DNA of 46,523 nucleotides from a virus. The translations under genes and the position numbers were made by a program. Position 1 is the stretch's first letter. Every line of letters begins with the position of its first letter. The notes beneath the pieces were generated by a model. The model saw only the letters and a list, made by a program, of their open reading frames with translations. It was not told where the DNA came from and made no database searches. Below, piece by piece: positions 29,383-38,128 of this stretch. Where the stretch lies: positions 1 to 46,523 of IMG/VR virus record IMGVR_UViG_3300020156_000041; one strand, 5' to 3'.

Positions 29383-31913
29383 CAAGTCGAAATCCGAAAA
29401 GCGCCGGTGTCGAGGTTCCAGTAACTCAGCCCGTCACCGCTCTGGATCAGAGCCGAGTAGATCGTGCCGAACCGGCCGACGTTCACGCGCAAGCCACCGC
29501 TATCGACGATGAAAGGCTGTTCTGGGTTCCCGTCTGCCAAGACGATCATCTGGTTGGCGTTGATGAGGAACCGGGTTGGTTCGTCCGGATCGGACGGCGT
29601 ATCGAGATACCAAGCCGCCCCACGCCAATCTTCGCCATCGTCGGTTTCGAAACGTGTCTCCGCCCCAATACGGGCGTAGCCGGTGGGCCCGGACATCGCC
29701 GTCATGCGGAACCGCGCCGTGGCCAAGTCGGCGCCCTCGCCCGCCGACAGTGCAGTGATCGCATCTGCGATCGCCACAAGCCTGCCATTGAGCGGCACAA
29801 TCGCCGTGGTGATAACCTCGCTGAAAGTGGCCGATAGAGCCCCGACAGACGAGCTAATCTCTCGGCGGATTTCTCCAAAGGTGATGGCATTGGCCAGTTC
29901 CTGATCGCCGGTCGCAAGCGCTTGCGCCTGGGCCTGTTCGATCAGTTCTCGCGTAACCTGGCCCATATACTCTTGATATTTCTTGAGCCCCGGCCCGATG
30001 GTGTCGAAGTCGACGACGCCTTCGAATGGGTCGAAGTCAACGCCAGGCAACAGCTTTACATCTGGCGTCCGGACATCAAGCCAGGCCGACCATTCGGCCG
30101 GAGCGCCGCTCGGGCGCACGAAGATGCCGCGAACCTCATAAGCCGTGTCGCTTGAAAACTGACCGGCCAGCACAACAGCCCAAGGATCGCCATACGGCAC
30201 CTCGCCATCAAAAATCACGTCCTCTGTGCCATCGACACGAACCTGCACACGCACCGACTGAACATCAGACAGTCCGGTCGCATAGCGGACCTCGATCGAA
30301 GGCTTGCGGTTGCGGCCGAGCTCGTCACGGATGAACGCCGGGAATACCTGCCAACCCGTCATGGGCATAGGCGTCGGGCCGATCAGTTGCAGCGGGCCGT
30401 CGATCACCGGGCGATAGTCGGTCTCCTGGTTCCAGTCATAATCGGCCGGGTCGACTTCTGTCAGATCAACGATGACGTCGAGATTGGCCTTGTAAACCAC
30501 GCCGTCAACGCGAAAGAGCTTGTCGACATAGCCATTCCGCGCGCTCGACCAGCGGACGATATCGCCCGGCTCTAGCACTCGAAACTCTGGGCCAAGCACG
30601 AATGTGTGCCGGCGCGCGCGCAGCGATTCCAGCAGCGCCGACTTCATCAACCGCTGCACCTGGCCGGGATACGGGACCATGTCCAACGACACAGAAGCCA
30701 TTAGCCGCCGGCCGCCGTCCTTTGCCTCAAGGTCCGGTCGCAGCAGCGGCGGGGCCGTCTTGCTGTTCCAGCCTTCAGTCGGGTTCGGATAGGTCGCCGA
30801 GACACCGTTGATGGTATCGGCGAGGCCGTAGAACGGCGTGAAGCTCTGTTCCTCTGTCGACAGGATATCGCCATCGGTGAAGGCCATTACCGGCGCGCCA
30901 GGCTCACCGACGTTCAGCTTGTAGAAGCCGCCGATCTCGGACAGCCGCCCTTGGCAGGCGGTCAGAAGGGCCTCGACGGCCAGATTGATTGGCGCTCCGA
31001 CTTGGATTTCGCCGCCAGAACGATATGTCGGCTCGGCCCCGGCGGGGCCAGCAATGCCGAAGCGCGCCTTGTTGATCTGCTCGATCCAGTTGGCGGCCGG
31101 CAATCGAGTTGCTGGCAAATCCTGCAGGCCATAAAGCCATTGGCCGCCATAACGGATGCCGCGCAGAAGGTTATAAAGCTGCACCGGCGCCAGGAAATCG
31201 CCGTCGCCACCCCATGTGGCCGGGTTATCCCAGCGCTGCGAACCACTGCCACCGGCGGAACTGTCTCGGCTGATATCGTAGAACCGGACGCCGTAGAGCG
31301 CGAATTTGTATTCGGGGAACCCTTGGAACAGCGGCTTTTCTTCGCCGTCGACGCGCTCCGGAGCCCGGCTTGTCGCTATGACATAGGGAACGCCGCGGCC
31401 GATGCGATTTGCTGCATAAGGCCGATCGGACGAACTGACCGACCCGACGAGGAATCCGTCTGCCGCCGTCTGCGTCCCGTCATAGAACTTGATCCAGAGA
31501 TGATCGACGCCGCCCTTGCGATATTGAGCGACGGGCGCGCCCATAGAACCGGCCTCGCCGGTCAATAGCGTGACCTGCACCCCGTCGACCCATACCTCGC
31601 GCAATTCTCGCACCGGCATATCGCCCAAGGCGATGACGCGCGTGCTGTAGGTGCCGCCAGTGCCCCATTCGTTCTGATAGACCTTGGAGCCGGCCGTCAT
31701 GTGCCAGCCGAAACCGAAGGAGCGCGGAACGTCGTCGCCGCCCTGGATTTGTCCTTGAACGGAGAAGCGGGCCTGCTGTGGTTCGCCCGCCGTCGACTTG
31801 GCGATATTGCTGACGATGACGCCGGCGGCGATCTGCAACCCGGCAGCCGTGACGCCGGCCAAAAATGTACCCGCGCCGAACACAGCGGCGCCGATCGCGG
31901 TAAAGACGGTCAT
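29382..31913 (-). CDS. Tail tip attachment protein, J-like
   Basis: An 843-residue protein. An N-terminal hydrophobic helix (about residues 5-35) precedes conserved tail-tip blocks: DVPRSFGFGWHMTAG near 60, VRELREVWVDGVQ near 101, an internal QLYNLLRGIRYGG segment and a C-terminal DTGAFRIST. The length and order fit the gpJ-type central fibre protein that contacts the host surface and forms the tail tip. It is encoded downstream of the distal tail and GNAT genes, as usual for a tip protein. Confidence 0.85.
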   Translation of the reverse strand: MTVFTAIGAAVFGAGTFLAGVTAAGLQIAAGVIVSNIAKSTAGEPQQARFSVQGQIQGGDDVPRSFGFGWHMTAGSKVYQNEWGTGGTYSTRVIALGDMPVRELREVWVDGVQVTLLTGEAGSMGAPVAQYRKGGVDHLWIKFYDGTQTAADGFLVGSVSSSDRPYAANRIGRGVPYVIATSRAPERVDGEEKPLFQGFPEYKFALYGVRFYDISRDSSAGGSGSQRWDNPATWGGDGDFLAPVQLYNLLRGIRYGGQWLYGLQDLPATRLPAANWIEQINKARFGIAGPAGAEPTYRSGGEIQVGAPINLAVEALLTACQGRLSEIGGFYKLNVGEPGAPVMAFTDGDILSTEEQSFTPFYGLADTINGVSATYPNPTEGWNSKTAPPLLRPDLEAKDGGRRLMASVSLDMVPYPGQVQRLMKSALLESLRARRHTFVLGPEFRVLEPGDIVRWSSARNGYVDKLFRVDGVVYKANLDVIVDLTEVDPADYDWNQETDYRPVIDGPLQLIGPTPMPMTGWQVFPAFIRDELGRNRKPSIEVRYATGLSDVQSVRVQVRVDGTEDVIFDGEVPYGDPWAVVLAGQFSSDTAYEVRGIFVRPSGAPAEWSAWLDVRTPDVKLLPGVDFDPFEGVVDFDTIGPGLKKYQEYMGQVTRELIEQAQAQALATGDQELANAITFGEIRREISSSVGALSATFSEVITTAIVPLNGRLVAIADAITALSAGEGADLATARFRMTAMSGPTGYARIGAETRFETDDGEDWRGAAWYLDTPSDPDEPTRFLINANQMIVLADGNPEQPFIVDSGGLRVNVGRFGTIYSALIQSGDGLSYWNLDTGAFRIST

Positions 31914-31924
31914 GGATTGCCCTG

Positions 31925-32371
31925 CTACTCGGCCGCCAGCGGCTTCAGGAAATGCGTTTCGGTTTCGCGGTAGCCACGCCGCCGATAGATGACCCCGGCG
32001 CGCGGGAACGAGGCCAGTGCGGCCAATCCGGCAAAGAGACAGCCGCGCTCGGCCGCCCAGGCTTCATAGGCTTCAAGCATCGCCCCAGCGCCCTGCCCCC
32101 GCGCGCTGGGATCGATCCACCACACAGTCTCGAAAGCGTAGCGCACGGCCGCGAATGGATGCTCCTGCGCCGATGCGAGGAGAATGCCGACCGGACCCGC
32201 CCCATCGCTCATGATGAGGCCAAGACGGTCTGGATCGATCATGTGCTTGTCGACCAGCGCCATGGCGTGCGGCGCGCTGAAGCGGAACGGTAGCCCGCCG
32301 GCGGCATGGGCATCGCGCAAAAGGCGAACACAGGCGAACCGTTCGGCCGGCAACGGCGGGCGGACCTCCAT
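31925..32371 (-). CDS. GNAT-type acetyltransferase in the tail module
   Basis: A 148-residue protein. The start at 32371 overlaps the previous stop (TGATG). Motif A, WWIDPSARGQGAGAMLEAYE (about residues 84-103), binds acetyl-CoA, and the closing YRRRGYRETETHF is the typical last strand. GNAT enzymes transfer acetyl groups to amines. In this position, between distal tail genes and the tip protein, it may modify a tail protein or host target; the family is known in tail regions of other phages but its role is not. Confidence 0.85.
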   Translation of the reverse strand: MEVRPPLPAERFACVRLLRDAHAAGGLPFRFSAPHAMALVDKHMIDPDRLGLIMSDGAGPVGILLASAQEHPFAAVRYAFETVWWIDPSARGQGAGAMLEAYEAWAAERGCLFAGLAALASFPRAGVIYRRRGYRETETHFLKPLAAE

Positions 32372-33048
32372 CAAAGAAACCCCAAAAAGCCGCCCCAGCC
32401 GAACAGCCCCTTCTTCTTCGGTGCCGTTTGTCCCTGCGCCTGCCCCCAATGGTGGATCCAGTCACCCGTCACGGCGGCATCCACGAAAAAGAAGTCGCCC
32501 GCATCGCGCAGCTTCTGGTCCTCATGCGAGCGTGTCGCCGGGTTGGACCGGGCCAGTTCCTGAGTGTGGCTGACGCAGGTAAGCGTCACCCCGCCATCTT
32601 CATTCTCGGGCGGCGTGATGATGTTCACGCCATCGATAAAGCCAACGAAGATCGGCTCGGCCGGCGCTACCAGCTTGCGGCTGTCCGGATCGAGCAACCC
32701 GTTGAAAATCTCGACGCGCGCCTGCTTGATGTCATAGAGGCGAACGGCCGCCTCGACCTGTTCGTCCAGCTGCGACATGGTGATGGTCACGCGCTGCACG
32801 GTCACAGTCGAAATCGCTGGAATGTCGCTGATCTGGATCAGGCCGCCAGCACCGTAGAACGGGCGCAGAACCGAAACGCCAGTGTCCGGATCGAGCACCA
32901 GCGCCGTGACACTGGCGATGTCAGACCAGAACCCGACGCTCACCGGATCGCCGCTCGCCCGGTCGCGCGCCACGATCCAAAGGAAGTCGCGGGGCAACAG
33001 ACGGCGGGCCGCAAGCGCAGCCTGATTTTCTGGCGAGAGCGTCCGCAT
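32371..33048 (-). CDS. Distal tail protein, DUF2163-like
   Basis: A 225-residue protein starting MRTLSPENQAALAARRLLPR. It has beta-rich blocks (ISTVTVQRVTITMSQLDEQV; VEIFNGLLDPDSRKL; NEDGGVTLTCVSHTQELARS) like DUF2163-type distal tail proteins, and ends with SHEDQKLRDAGDFFFVDAAV and a Lys/Gly/Phe-rich tail. It should be part of the tail hub together with the neighbouring gene. Confidence 0.75.
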   Translation of the reverse strand: MRTLSPENQAALAARRLLPRDFLWIVARDRASGDPVSVGFWSDIASVTALVLDPDTGVSVLRPFYGAGGLIQISDIPAISTVTVQRVTITMSQLDEQVEAAVRLYDIKQARVEIFNGLLDPDSRKLVAPAEPIFVGFIDGVNIITPPENEDGGVTLTCVSHTQELARSNPATRSHEDQKLRDAGDFFFVDAAVTGDWIHHWGQAQGQTAPKKKGLFGWGGFLGFL

Positions 33049-33049
33049 A

Positions 33050-33664
33050 TCAGCCTCGTGCCTCGATGGCCCGGAAAGAGATTGTGCCGCGCCCGGTCGC
33101 CACATCGGCCGACGCCGAAACCGACCCGGGCACAATGGTCATGAGGCAAGCGGGCCGGGATATCGCCACATTGTCGCCCACGACAGTTTCAGGCCATAGG
33201 TGCGGCTCAATGGTAAAAAGCGGCGTCAATCCCGACGACGCCACGGCCGGCTCAACGGCCCGGTGCAGATTATCACCGATCTGGACCATGTCGCCGATCG
33301 ACAAGCTGATACCGGGCAAGCCGTCGACCCTGACCGTCTTGTTGTCATCGCCGATCGTGTGCAGTTCTCCAGTCGGCAAAACGCTCGATCCCGGGTGATT
33401 GATCGGACGGCAGCGGGAGAGCGCAAAGCCCCAGAATGTCATCTGGCTTTTCTCGGCGAATGACAGGCGGGCCCGCCATTCATCTAGCTCGTTCGGCCGT
33501 AGGCGCTTGCTCGACCATGAACCCTGCCAGATCGGCGAACCAAAGTCCTTAACCCTTGTGCGGCCGCTGGCGTGCCGGCTTTGCTCCTGGCGGGCCATCA
33601 GGTCAAAGTCAGTCGTCCAGCCGGGAAAGCCGGCCAGCAAATCGATGGGCTCGGTGATCGCCAT
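33050..33664 (-). CDS. Distal tail protein
   Basis: A 204-residue protein starting MAITEPIDLLAGFPGWTTDF. The segment RPNELDEWRARLSFAEKSQM near residues 57-76 and the following FALSRC are typical of phage distal tail proteins that join the tube to the hub. It lies directly after the tape measure gene. Confidence 0.75.
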   Translation of the reverse strand: MAITEPIDLLAGFPGWTTDFDLMARQEQSRHASGRTRVKDFGSPIWQGSWSSKRLRPNELDEWRARLSFAEKSQMTFWGFALSRCRPINHPGSSVLPTGELHTIGDDNKTVRVDGLPGISLSIGDMVQIGDNLHRAVEPAVASSGLTPLFTIEPHLWPETVVGDNVAISRPACLMTIVPGSVSASADVATGRGTISFRAIEARG

Positions 33665-35890
33665 TTACCAGAGGTTCTTTCCACGATTTGCGACAATCTG
33701 GCGGACGCGTGGTTCAAACTCCGCCCGCTCGCGTGCAAGGATCTGGCCCAACTTCTCGACGGCCGCAGTATCGGCACCACGTGCATCGATCACCGGCGCA
33801 AAGGTGAATTGCGGCGCGCCACCGGCCGTCGAGCTTGGCAATGACGGCAATCGCAAGTCCACCGGCACCTTGCCGCCCGCCGGCAGCGGAATGACGGCCT
33901 CTTGCCCATGCACCACGCCGCGCGGCTCTCCGCGCCGTCCGCCAGTATTGGCCGTGCCCGTGGCAAAACCAAACAGCTTGCCGATTACCCCAAAGGGGTT
34001 CGATCCACTGCCAGTACCAAAGAGGCCGGCCAGCCCCAGGTCGAGCAACTTGCTGCCGATGGCCTGAAAGGCGTTTCCGAGCGCGTCCGCCGCGCTTTTT
34101 GCATCGCCCAGATCGTCGATGAACCCCCGCGCGATATCCCGGCCGCTGGAGAACCAATCTTCCATCGTGTCGCGGGCGCTTTGCTGGGCCTCTGCCAGCC
34201 TGGCCGCCTCTACAGTGGCCGTTGCATAGCCTTCGGCCAGTTCGTTGATTGCGTTCACGCGGTCGGGCGTGAGGTCGAGCCCCGCCCTTGTGGCCTCGTT
34301 CTCAAGATCCTGCTGCATACGCAGCTTTTCGATGGCATAGCCGTAATCGTCGATTAGCGGGCTCAGGGTGGAGATTAGCGACGTTTCTTCTTGCAGGTTC
34401 GCAAGGCGCTGCCGCTCGGCATCAAGCCGATCATTAAAGCGATCACCTGCGCTTTTGCCCCGACCGCCGCCCGCCCCGCCGCCGCCAGTTGGCGCGTCAT
34501 AGTCGGCGATACTGACGGTCTTGACCGTCGCAGGCGCCTTAGGGGCTGGAGCGCTCTCCTGGCCGGCGTAAGACATAGCATTGCCAGAAACGTCGACTCG
34601 GGTCGCTGCAGCACTTGCACGGCGCAGCTCGTAGATGCGTGCGACAACTCCGCTGATTTTGTTCAACAAGGGCGCAAAGTCGGGGTCCGCCTCACCAAGG
34701 GCCTCGAGTGCGATCGCGGTCGATTCCGCTGTGCCACGGCCTTTAAGAATTTGTCCGAACAGGTCTTGGGCAGCATCCCCGATTTCGCCGAACTTCCCCT
34801 TAGTATTGAGCGCGAATGTCGCCAGCGCCTGCTCGTTTTGCGCCAGTTCAAGTGTCGCATCCGAGATGGAAGATCCGTAGCGGTCAAGCCCTTGCTGCAC
34901 CTGATCTACGACGGCCTCAATCGCGTTCCCGAGATCTTCGAATTCCTGGATCGTTTTGCCAAGGCTGTCGAAATTCGCATCTTCCATGTGGTTATTGAGG
35001 TCAGTCAACCACCGCACCAATTGGCTGTCAGAAAGCCTCTCAACTGCAGTGGCGAGAGTGTCGATGTCGCGGGCGAAACTTGCACTGAACTTCGTAGCGT
35101 CGTCAAACTTGCCAGCTGTGTCGACGAGCACGTTCTGCAGGCGAACGAATGACTGAGAGACCGTGAGTTCGGACCCGGCAACCTTCTCTTCCAGGATCAC
35201 CGATCCAGCCTCGAACGCGCGGAAGAATGCCTCAGACGAGACTTTTCCCTCGACCACAAGACCGCGCAGTTTGGCGACCGATCCACCAGCCTCATCTAGA
35301 CCGGCGGCCACCGCCTGGGCAATCGGGAGAGCGCCTTCGAGGATGGAGTTGAATTCTTCCGCTCGCACCGTGCCCGCACCAAGGGCCTGCGAAAGCTGCA
35401 GCAATGAGCCCGATGCCGTTTGTGCATCAGTTCCTGCCACTCGAAGGGCCAGGGCGACATTGTCCGTGAAACCCAAAAGCTCCTCAGTCGAAACCCCAAG
35501 TTCCTTCTGCACTATGGCGGCCCGTCCATAGAGCGTAACAAGGCTTTCAAGGGGTGCTGCATTGCGTTGCGCAGACTGGAACAGACTGTTGTAGACAGCT
35601 TCAAGATCTTCACCGGCAAGACCCGCAACCTTCAGCGCATTTTCGATCCGTGTCGACGTATCGATCAGTTGTTGTGCGCCGCGCAGAGCAGCAGCGGTCG
35701 CGAAGGCGCCGGCAATACCCCGGCCAATGCCAGCCACACCAGCCGATACATGCTTACTAAGTGCGTCAAACCGGCTCTCAATCTGCCGTGCGGTTTTATT
35801 GGTGATCCCGTTGGCTCGATTCATTGCGTTTTGATATTGCTTGATGTCGGCGCTAAGCTGGACAACAAGTCTTTCTAGATCAGTGGCCAT
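33665..35890 (-). CDS. Tape measure protein
   Basis: A 741-residue protein. The N terminus (MATDLERLVVQLSADIKQYQ, NAMNRANGITNKT) and a TP901/lambda-type tape-measure block (QLIDTSTRIENALKVAGLAG, GSLLQLSQALGAGTVRAEEF) are recognisable, with hydrophobic helices and Gly-rich end. At about 1.5 angstroms per residue it predicts a tail of roughly 110 nm. It sets tail length and is ejected with the DNA. Transcribed from the tail chaperone side. Confidence 0.9.
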   Translation of the reverse strand: MATDLERLVVQLSADIKQYQNAMNRANGITNKTARQIESRFDALSKHVSAGVAGIGRGIAGAFATAAALRGAQQLIDTSTRIENALKVAGLAGEDLEAVYNSLFQSAQRNAAPLESLVTLYGRAAIVQKELGVSTEELLGFTDNVALALRVAGTDAQTASGSLLQLSQALGAGTVRAEEFNSILEGALPIAQAVAAGLDEAGGSVAKLRGLVVEGKVSSEAFFRAFEAGSVILEEKVAGSELTVSQSFVRLQNVLVDTAGKFDDATKFSASFARDIDTLATAVERLSDSQLVRWLTDLNNHMEDANFDSLGKTIQEFEDLGNAIEAVVDQVQQGLDRYGSSISDATLELAQNEQALATFALNTKGKFGEIGDAAQDLFGQILKGRGTAESTAIALEALGEADPDFAPLLNKISGVVARIYELRRASAAATRVDVSGNAMSYAGQESAPAPKAPATVKTVSIADYDAPTGGGGAGGGRGKSAGDRFNDRLDAERQRLANLQEETSLISTLSPLIDDYGYAIEKLRMQQDLENEATRAGLDLTPDRVNAINELAEGYATATVEAARLAEAQQSARDTMEDWFSSGRDIARGFIDDLGDAKSAADALGNAFQAIGSKLLDLGLAGLFGTGSGSNPFGVIGKLFGFATGTANTGGRRGEPRGVVHGQEAVIPLPAGGKVPVDLRLPSLPSSTAGGAPQFTFAPVIDARGADTAAVEKLGQILARERAEFEPRVRQIVANRGKNLW

Positions 35891-35907
35891 GGAATGGAAC
35901 CTTATAG

Positions 35908-36246
35908 ATGCGCAAGAAAAAAATCCTAACCCTGCTATGTCTTACTGCTGCATCAGCGGGATTGCCGATGACGGCAAAGGCGTCCGAAATTGACATTCAG
36001 GTGGACAATTTCACCGCCCAACGCGGAATTTCGGAGCTGGTCTTGCGCATCACCAACAACACCGGCCGAGACGTCAAAAACGTCTTCATTGATTGTGTCT
36101 TCATGACTGATGATGAAAAAGCGATCGACATAGGGAAAGCTCTGATCCCGTCCATAAAAGCCGGGGCAACAAAGTTCGACAAAGCCGCAATACCAACTAC
36201 CGATGGCGTGGCAAAAGCAGCGTGCGAAGTGGAGAGGTTCAAGTGA
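35908..36246 (+). CDS. Secreted protein, cargo cassette gene 1
   Basis: A 112-residue protein on the opposite strand to the tail genes. MRKKKILTLLCLTAASAG followed by MTAKAS is a Sec signal peptide (cleavage near residue 25). The mature part is a small beta domain (LVLRITNNTGRDVKNVFIDC). Visibly lower G+C than the flanks. Together with the next gene it forms a cassette between the tape measure and the tail chaperone genes, a typical site for lysogenic-conversion cargo. Function unknown. Confidence 0.75.
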   Translation: MRKKKILTLLCLTAASAGLPMTAKASEIDIQVDNFTAQRGISELVLRITNNTGRDVKNVFIDCVFMTDDEKAIDIGKALIPSIKAGATKFDKAAIPTTDGVAKAACEVERFK

Positions 36247-36527
36247 CTGAATTCATTGCGCTCATCGAGAGCATGGACGAAATGGCCAAGGATTTTTCTA
36301 AGGCTGTCCCCTTGGCTTTATCAGACGCGGAAACCGACAACGGAGTGCTCCATCGCCTTCGTGACATGACTGGAGAGATGGCGGACAAGGCAGAACGTCT
36401 TATTGATGTCCTTGAAGATGAAGGCGCTGACGATAACTACATTGAGGCCGTTGAGGCTCTTCAGGACATTTTCCTAGAGCTTCACACGGCTGTAGGAACA
36501 CGGCTTGCCGAGCGTCGAGCCCTTTAG
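36243..36527 (+). CDS. Acidic helical protein, cargo cassette gene 2
   Basis: A 94-residue protein beginning at GTG, which overlaps the TGA of the first cassette gene and has GGAGAGG upstream. It is acidic and helical throughout (MDEMAKDFSKAVPLALSDAE; DMTGEMADKAERLIDVLEDE). No family recognised. Coupling suggests it works with the secreted protein, perhaps as a cytoplasmic partner or an immunity protein; this is inference. Confidence 0.7.
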   Translation: MTEFIALIESMDEMAKDFSKAVPLALSDAETDNGVLHRLRDMTGEMADKAERLIDVLEDEGADDNYIEAVEALQDIFLELHTAVGTRLAERRAL

Positions 36528-36559
36528 CTGGGAGCAGATAAGTGCCACGCCGAAGCGGC

Positions 36560-37218
36560 TTACGCCTCGAACGAAACCATACCGGCCGGCACCAAGCGGG
36601 CGCCGTCCAACCGATAGGTCTGGGTGGAGAGGATCATGGATGACGGGGCATCGAGCCGCTCCATCCAGTCCCAAAGTTCGTCCTTGTCTTCGTCGGAGAG
36701 CTTATTGCCTTCCTTTGGTGACTTCGCCTGGACGTAGCCTTCGAGCGCGGCGAAGAATTCCCAGACGGATGCCCGCTTCACATCGTGGACTGTCCAGCCC
36801 ATCGCGGCGCCCATGCCGTAAATCAGGCCGAACCGCCATTTTCCGTTGGGGAGGTCGTCGAGCCTTTGGCCTTCGCCCTCCCCCGAGCTTTTTTTAACGG
36901 CTCGTCGGGCGCCCCCTTCACACCAGCAGCGCAGATGGCGAAGGCCAGCATTGAGTTTTCGAGGGGCGGGCGTTTCTCGACATAGGTTTCGACCAGCGAA
37001 AGAGCCTTTGCAGGCTCCAGCCCGCCGCCGATTAGGCCCAGGCGGATCGTGTGGCTGATGTCTTGAATGCGCCAGGTGCGACCGCCAAGCCGGTCGAGAA
37101 GAACCATCGGCCCGCAGTCGGTCGCCTCCTGCAAAAGGGCCAGTTCCGACCAACCCAGCCGAAACGTATACTTGGCGTCTGCCCAAGAGATCGGGCCGAT
37201 CGAAGCGTCGCGGCTCAT
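36560..37218 (-). CDS. Tail assembly chaperone G-T fusion by -1 frameshift
   Basis: The first part is the G product (36823-37218). At A7 (36889-36895), codons AAA AAA can slip back one base into the frame that continues as KKSSGEGEGQ and then the T domain (WRFGLIYGMGAAMGWTVHDV; FFAALEGYVQAK), ending at 36560. G and G-T bind the tape measure protein before the tube polymerises, and the frameshift sets their ratio. The T frame has no good start of its own near the slip site. The reading matches the classic lambda arrangement. Confidence 0.8.
36823..37218 (-). CDS. Tail assembly chaperone G, GTA-gp10-like
   Basis: A 131-residue protein. The block YTFRLGWSELALLQEATDCG, LLDRLGGRTWRIQDISHTI, then IRLGLIGGGLEPAKALSLVE resembles GTA_gp10/DUF3356 tail chaperones of alphaproteobacterial phages and gene transfer agents. 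The ATG is coupled to the tail tube stop. It is the abundant short product; a fraction of ribosomes frameshift near its end to make G-T. Confidence 0.8.
   Translation of the reverse strand: MSRDASIGPISWADAKYTFRLGWSELALLQEATDCGPMVLLDRLGGRTWRIQDISHTIRLGLIGGGLEPAKALSLVETYVEKRPPLENSMLAFAICAAGVKGAPDEPLKKARGRAKAKGSTTSPTENGGSA
36848..36895 (-). promoter_or_regulatory. Programmed -1 frameshift site with downstream hairpin
   Basis: The slippery heptamer A-AAA-AAA lies at 36889-36895 in frame after TTA. Four bases later GGGGAGG (36877-36883) can pair with CCTCCCC (36848-36854), a 7-bp hairpin of the kind that stimulates -1 frameshifting. Confidence 0.75.
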
Positions 37219-37667
37219 CAGGCGGTAGCCGCCGATGTGCGGACCATTTCGCCGTCTGACTGCATCGATACGTTCTGCGTCACACGCCTGCCGTTAGGTG
37301 CGCCTTGTTCGAGACTTTCAACGTGCATGCGGCCGGTATAGGTATAGGTCGTCGCCGGAAACTCATATTCGATCTTGACCGGCAGGCTTTCAATGCTCTC
37401 CCAGGCATCAAACCATGTGACGACGGATTCCGACGCCAGAACACCTTCGCCGCTGATCGAGATTGAGAGCGAAACCGTATCGCGGCCGATCCAGTCGACC
37501 TTGTCAGGATCCAGACAGTCGGGCACGACAACTTCTTCCAGGCCCTTGGTGAAAGTGATCGACTTCGACGTGAAGCCGCAGGGGGCGGAATAGACGATGG
37601 GATCGGCATCATCGCCGATGAGGACGCGGACTTTCGATCCGCCCTTGATGGTGGTTGCTACGGCCAT
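37218..37667 (-). CDS. Major tail tube protein
   Basis: A 149-residue protein. Beta-rich sequence with GGSKVRVLIGDDADPIV, FTKGLEEVVVPDCLDPDKVD and DTVSLSISISGEGVL fits phage tail tube proteins, and the length is typical. It lies directly upstream of the tail chaperones. It forms the tube around the tape measure. Confidence 0.85.
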   Translation of the reverse strand: MAVATTIKGGSKVRVLIGDDADPIVYSAPCGFTSKSITFTKGLEEVVVPDCLDPDKVDWIGRDTVSLSISISGEGVLASESVVTWFDAWESIESLPVKIEYEFPATTYTYTGRMHVESLEQGAPNGRRVTQNVSMQSDGEMVRTSAATA

Positions 37668-37686
37668 TTGGCCCTCCTGTTGAATG

Positions 37687-38127
37687 TCAGTGGGTTTCGA
37701 TCACGGCCGTGAACTGGATCACGCCGTGATTGGTCTGCCCGTCGCTGTCGCGAAGGATGCGGGTAAGTTCATGCTGGATCGACACCAGCGCGTTGACGGT
37801 GAGAGGCAGATCGACGTCATGAAGCGCCTTGCGCACCTCGCCGGCCGCTTGGCTGGCCTGAGCCGAGCTATAGGCAAGCCCTGCACCCCATGACCAAACG
37901 TCGACCTGGAATGTAACCTCGAGACCGTCGATGCAATCCGCGTCGTCGCTGATCGCCGTTGCCGGTCCCAGGCTGATATAAGGGCTGGTCACGTCCGCGA
38001 CCGTCTGCCCGTTCACCTGCTTTTCTGGCACGAGGTCGTAGATTTTCGTGCCGACGATCGCGGTAAGCGCCGCCGTCTGCCGGAGCTTGTTCAGCGCCGC
38101 CAGCCGCAGTTCGTAGATCGGTTCCAT
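37687..38127 (-). CDS. Tail terminator, DUF3168-like
   Basis: A 146-residue protein. LAALNKLRQTAALTAIVGTK and IYDLVPEKQ with VTSPYISLGPATAISD are the DUF3168 pattern of tail terminator (completion) proteins that cap the tube and join it to the head. It lies between the gp10-like gene and the tail tube. Confidence 0.85.
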   Translation of the reverse strand: MEPIYELRLAALNKLRQTAALTAIVGTKIYDLVPEKQVNGQTVADVTSPYISLGPATAISDDADCIDGLEVTFQVDVWSWGAGLAYSSAQASQAAGEVRKALHDVDLPLTVNALVSIQHELTRILRDSDGQTNHGVIQFTAVIETH

Positions 38128-38128
38128 G

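Noticed and set aside
36560-37186. Separate tail chaperone T gene with its own start upstream
   Set aside because: The upstream part of this frame is a shadow of the G gene, and no ribosome site is seen; the -1 frameshift at A7 explains the T domain.
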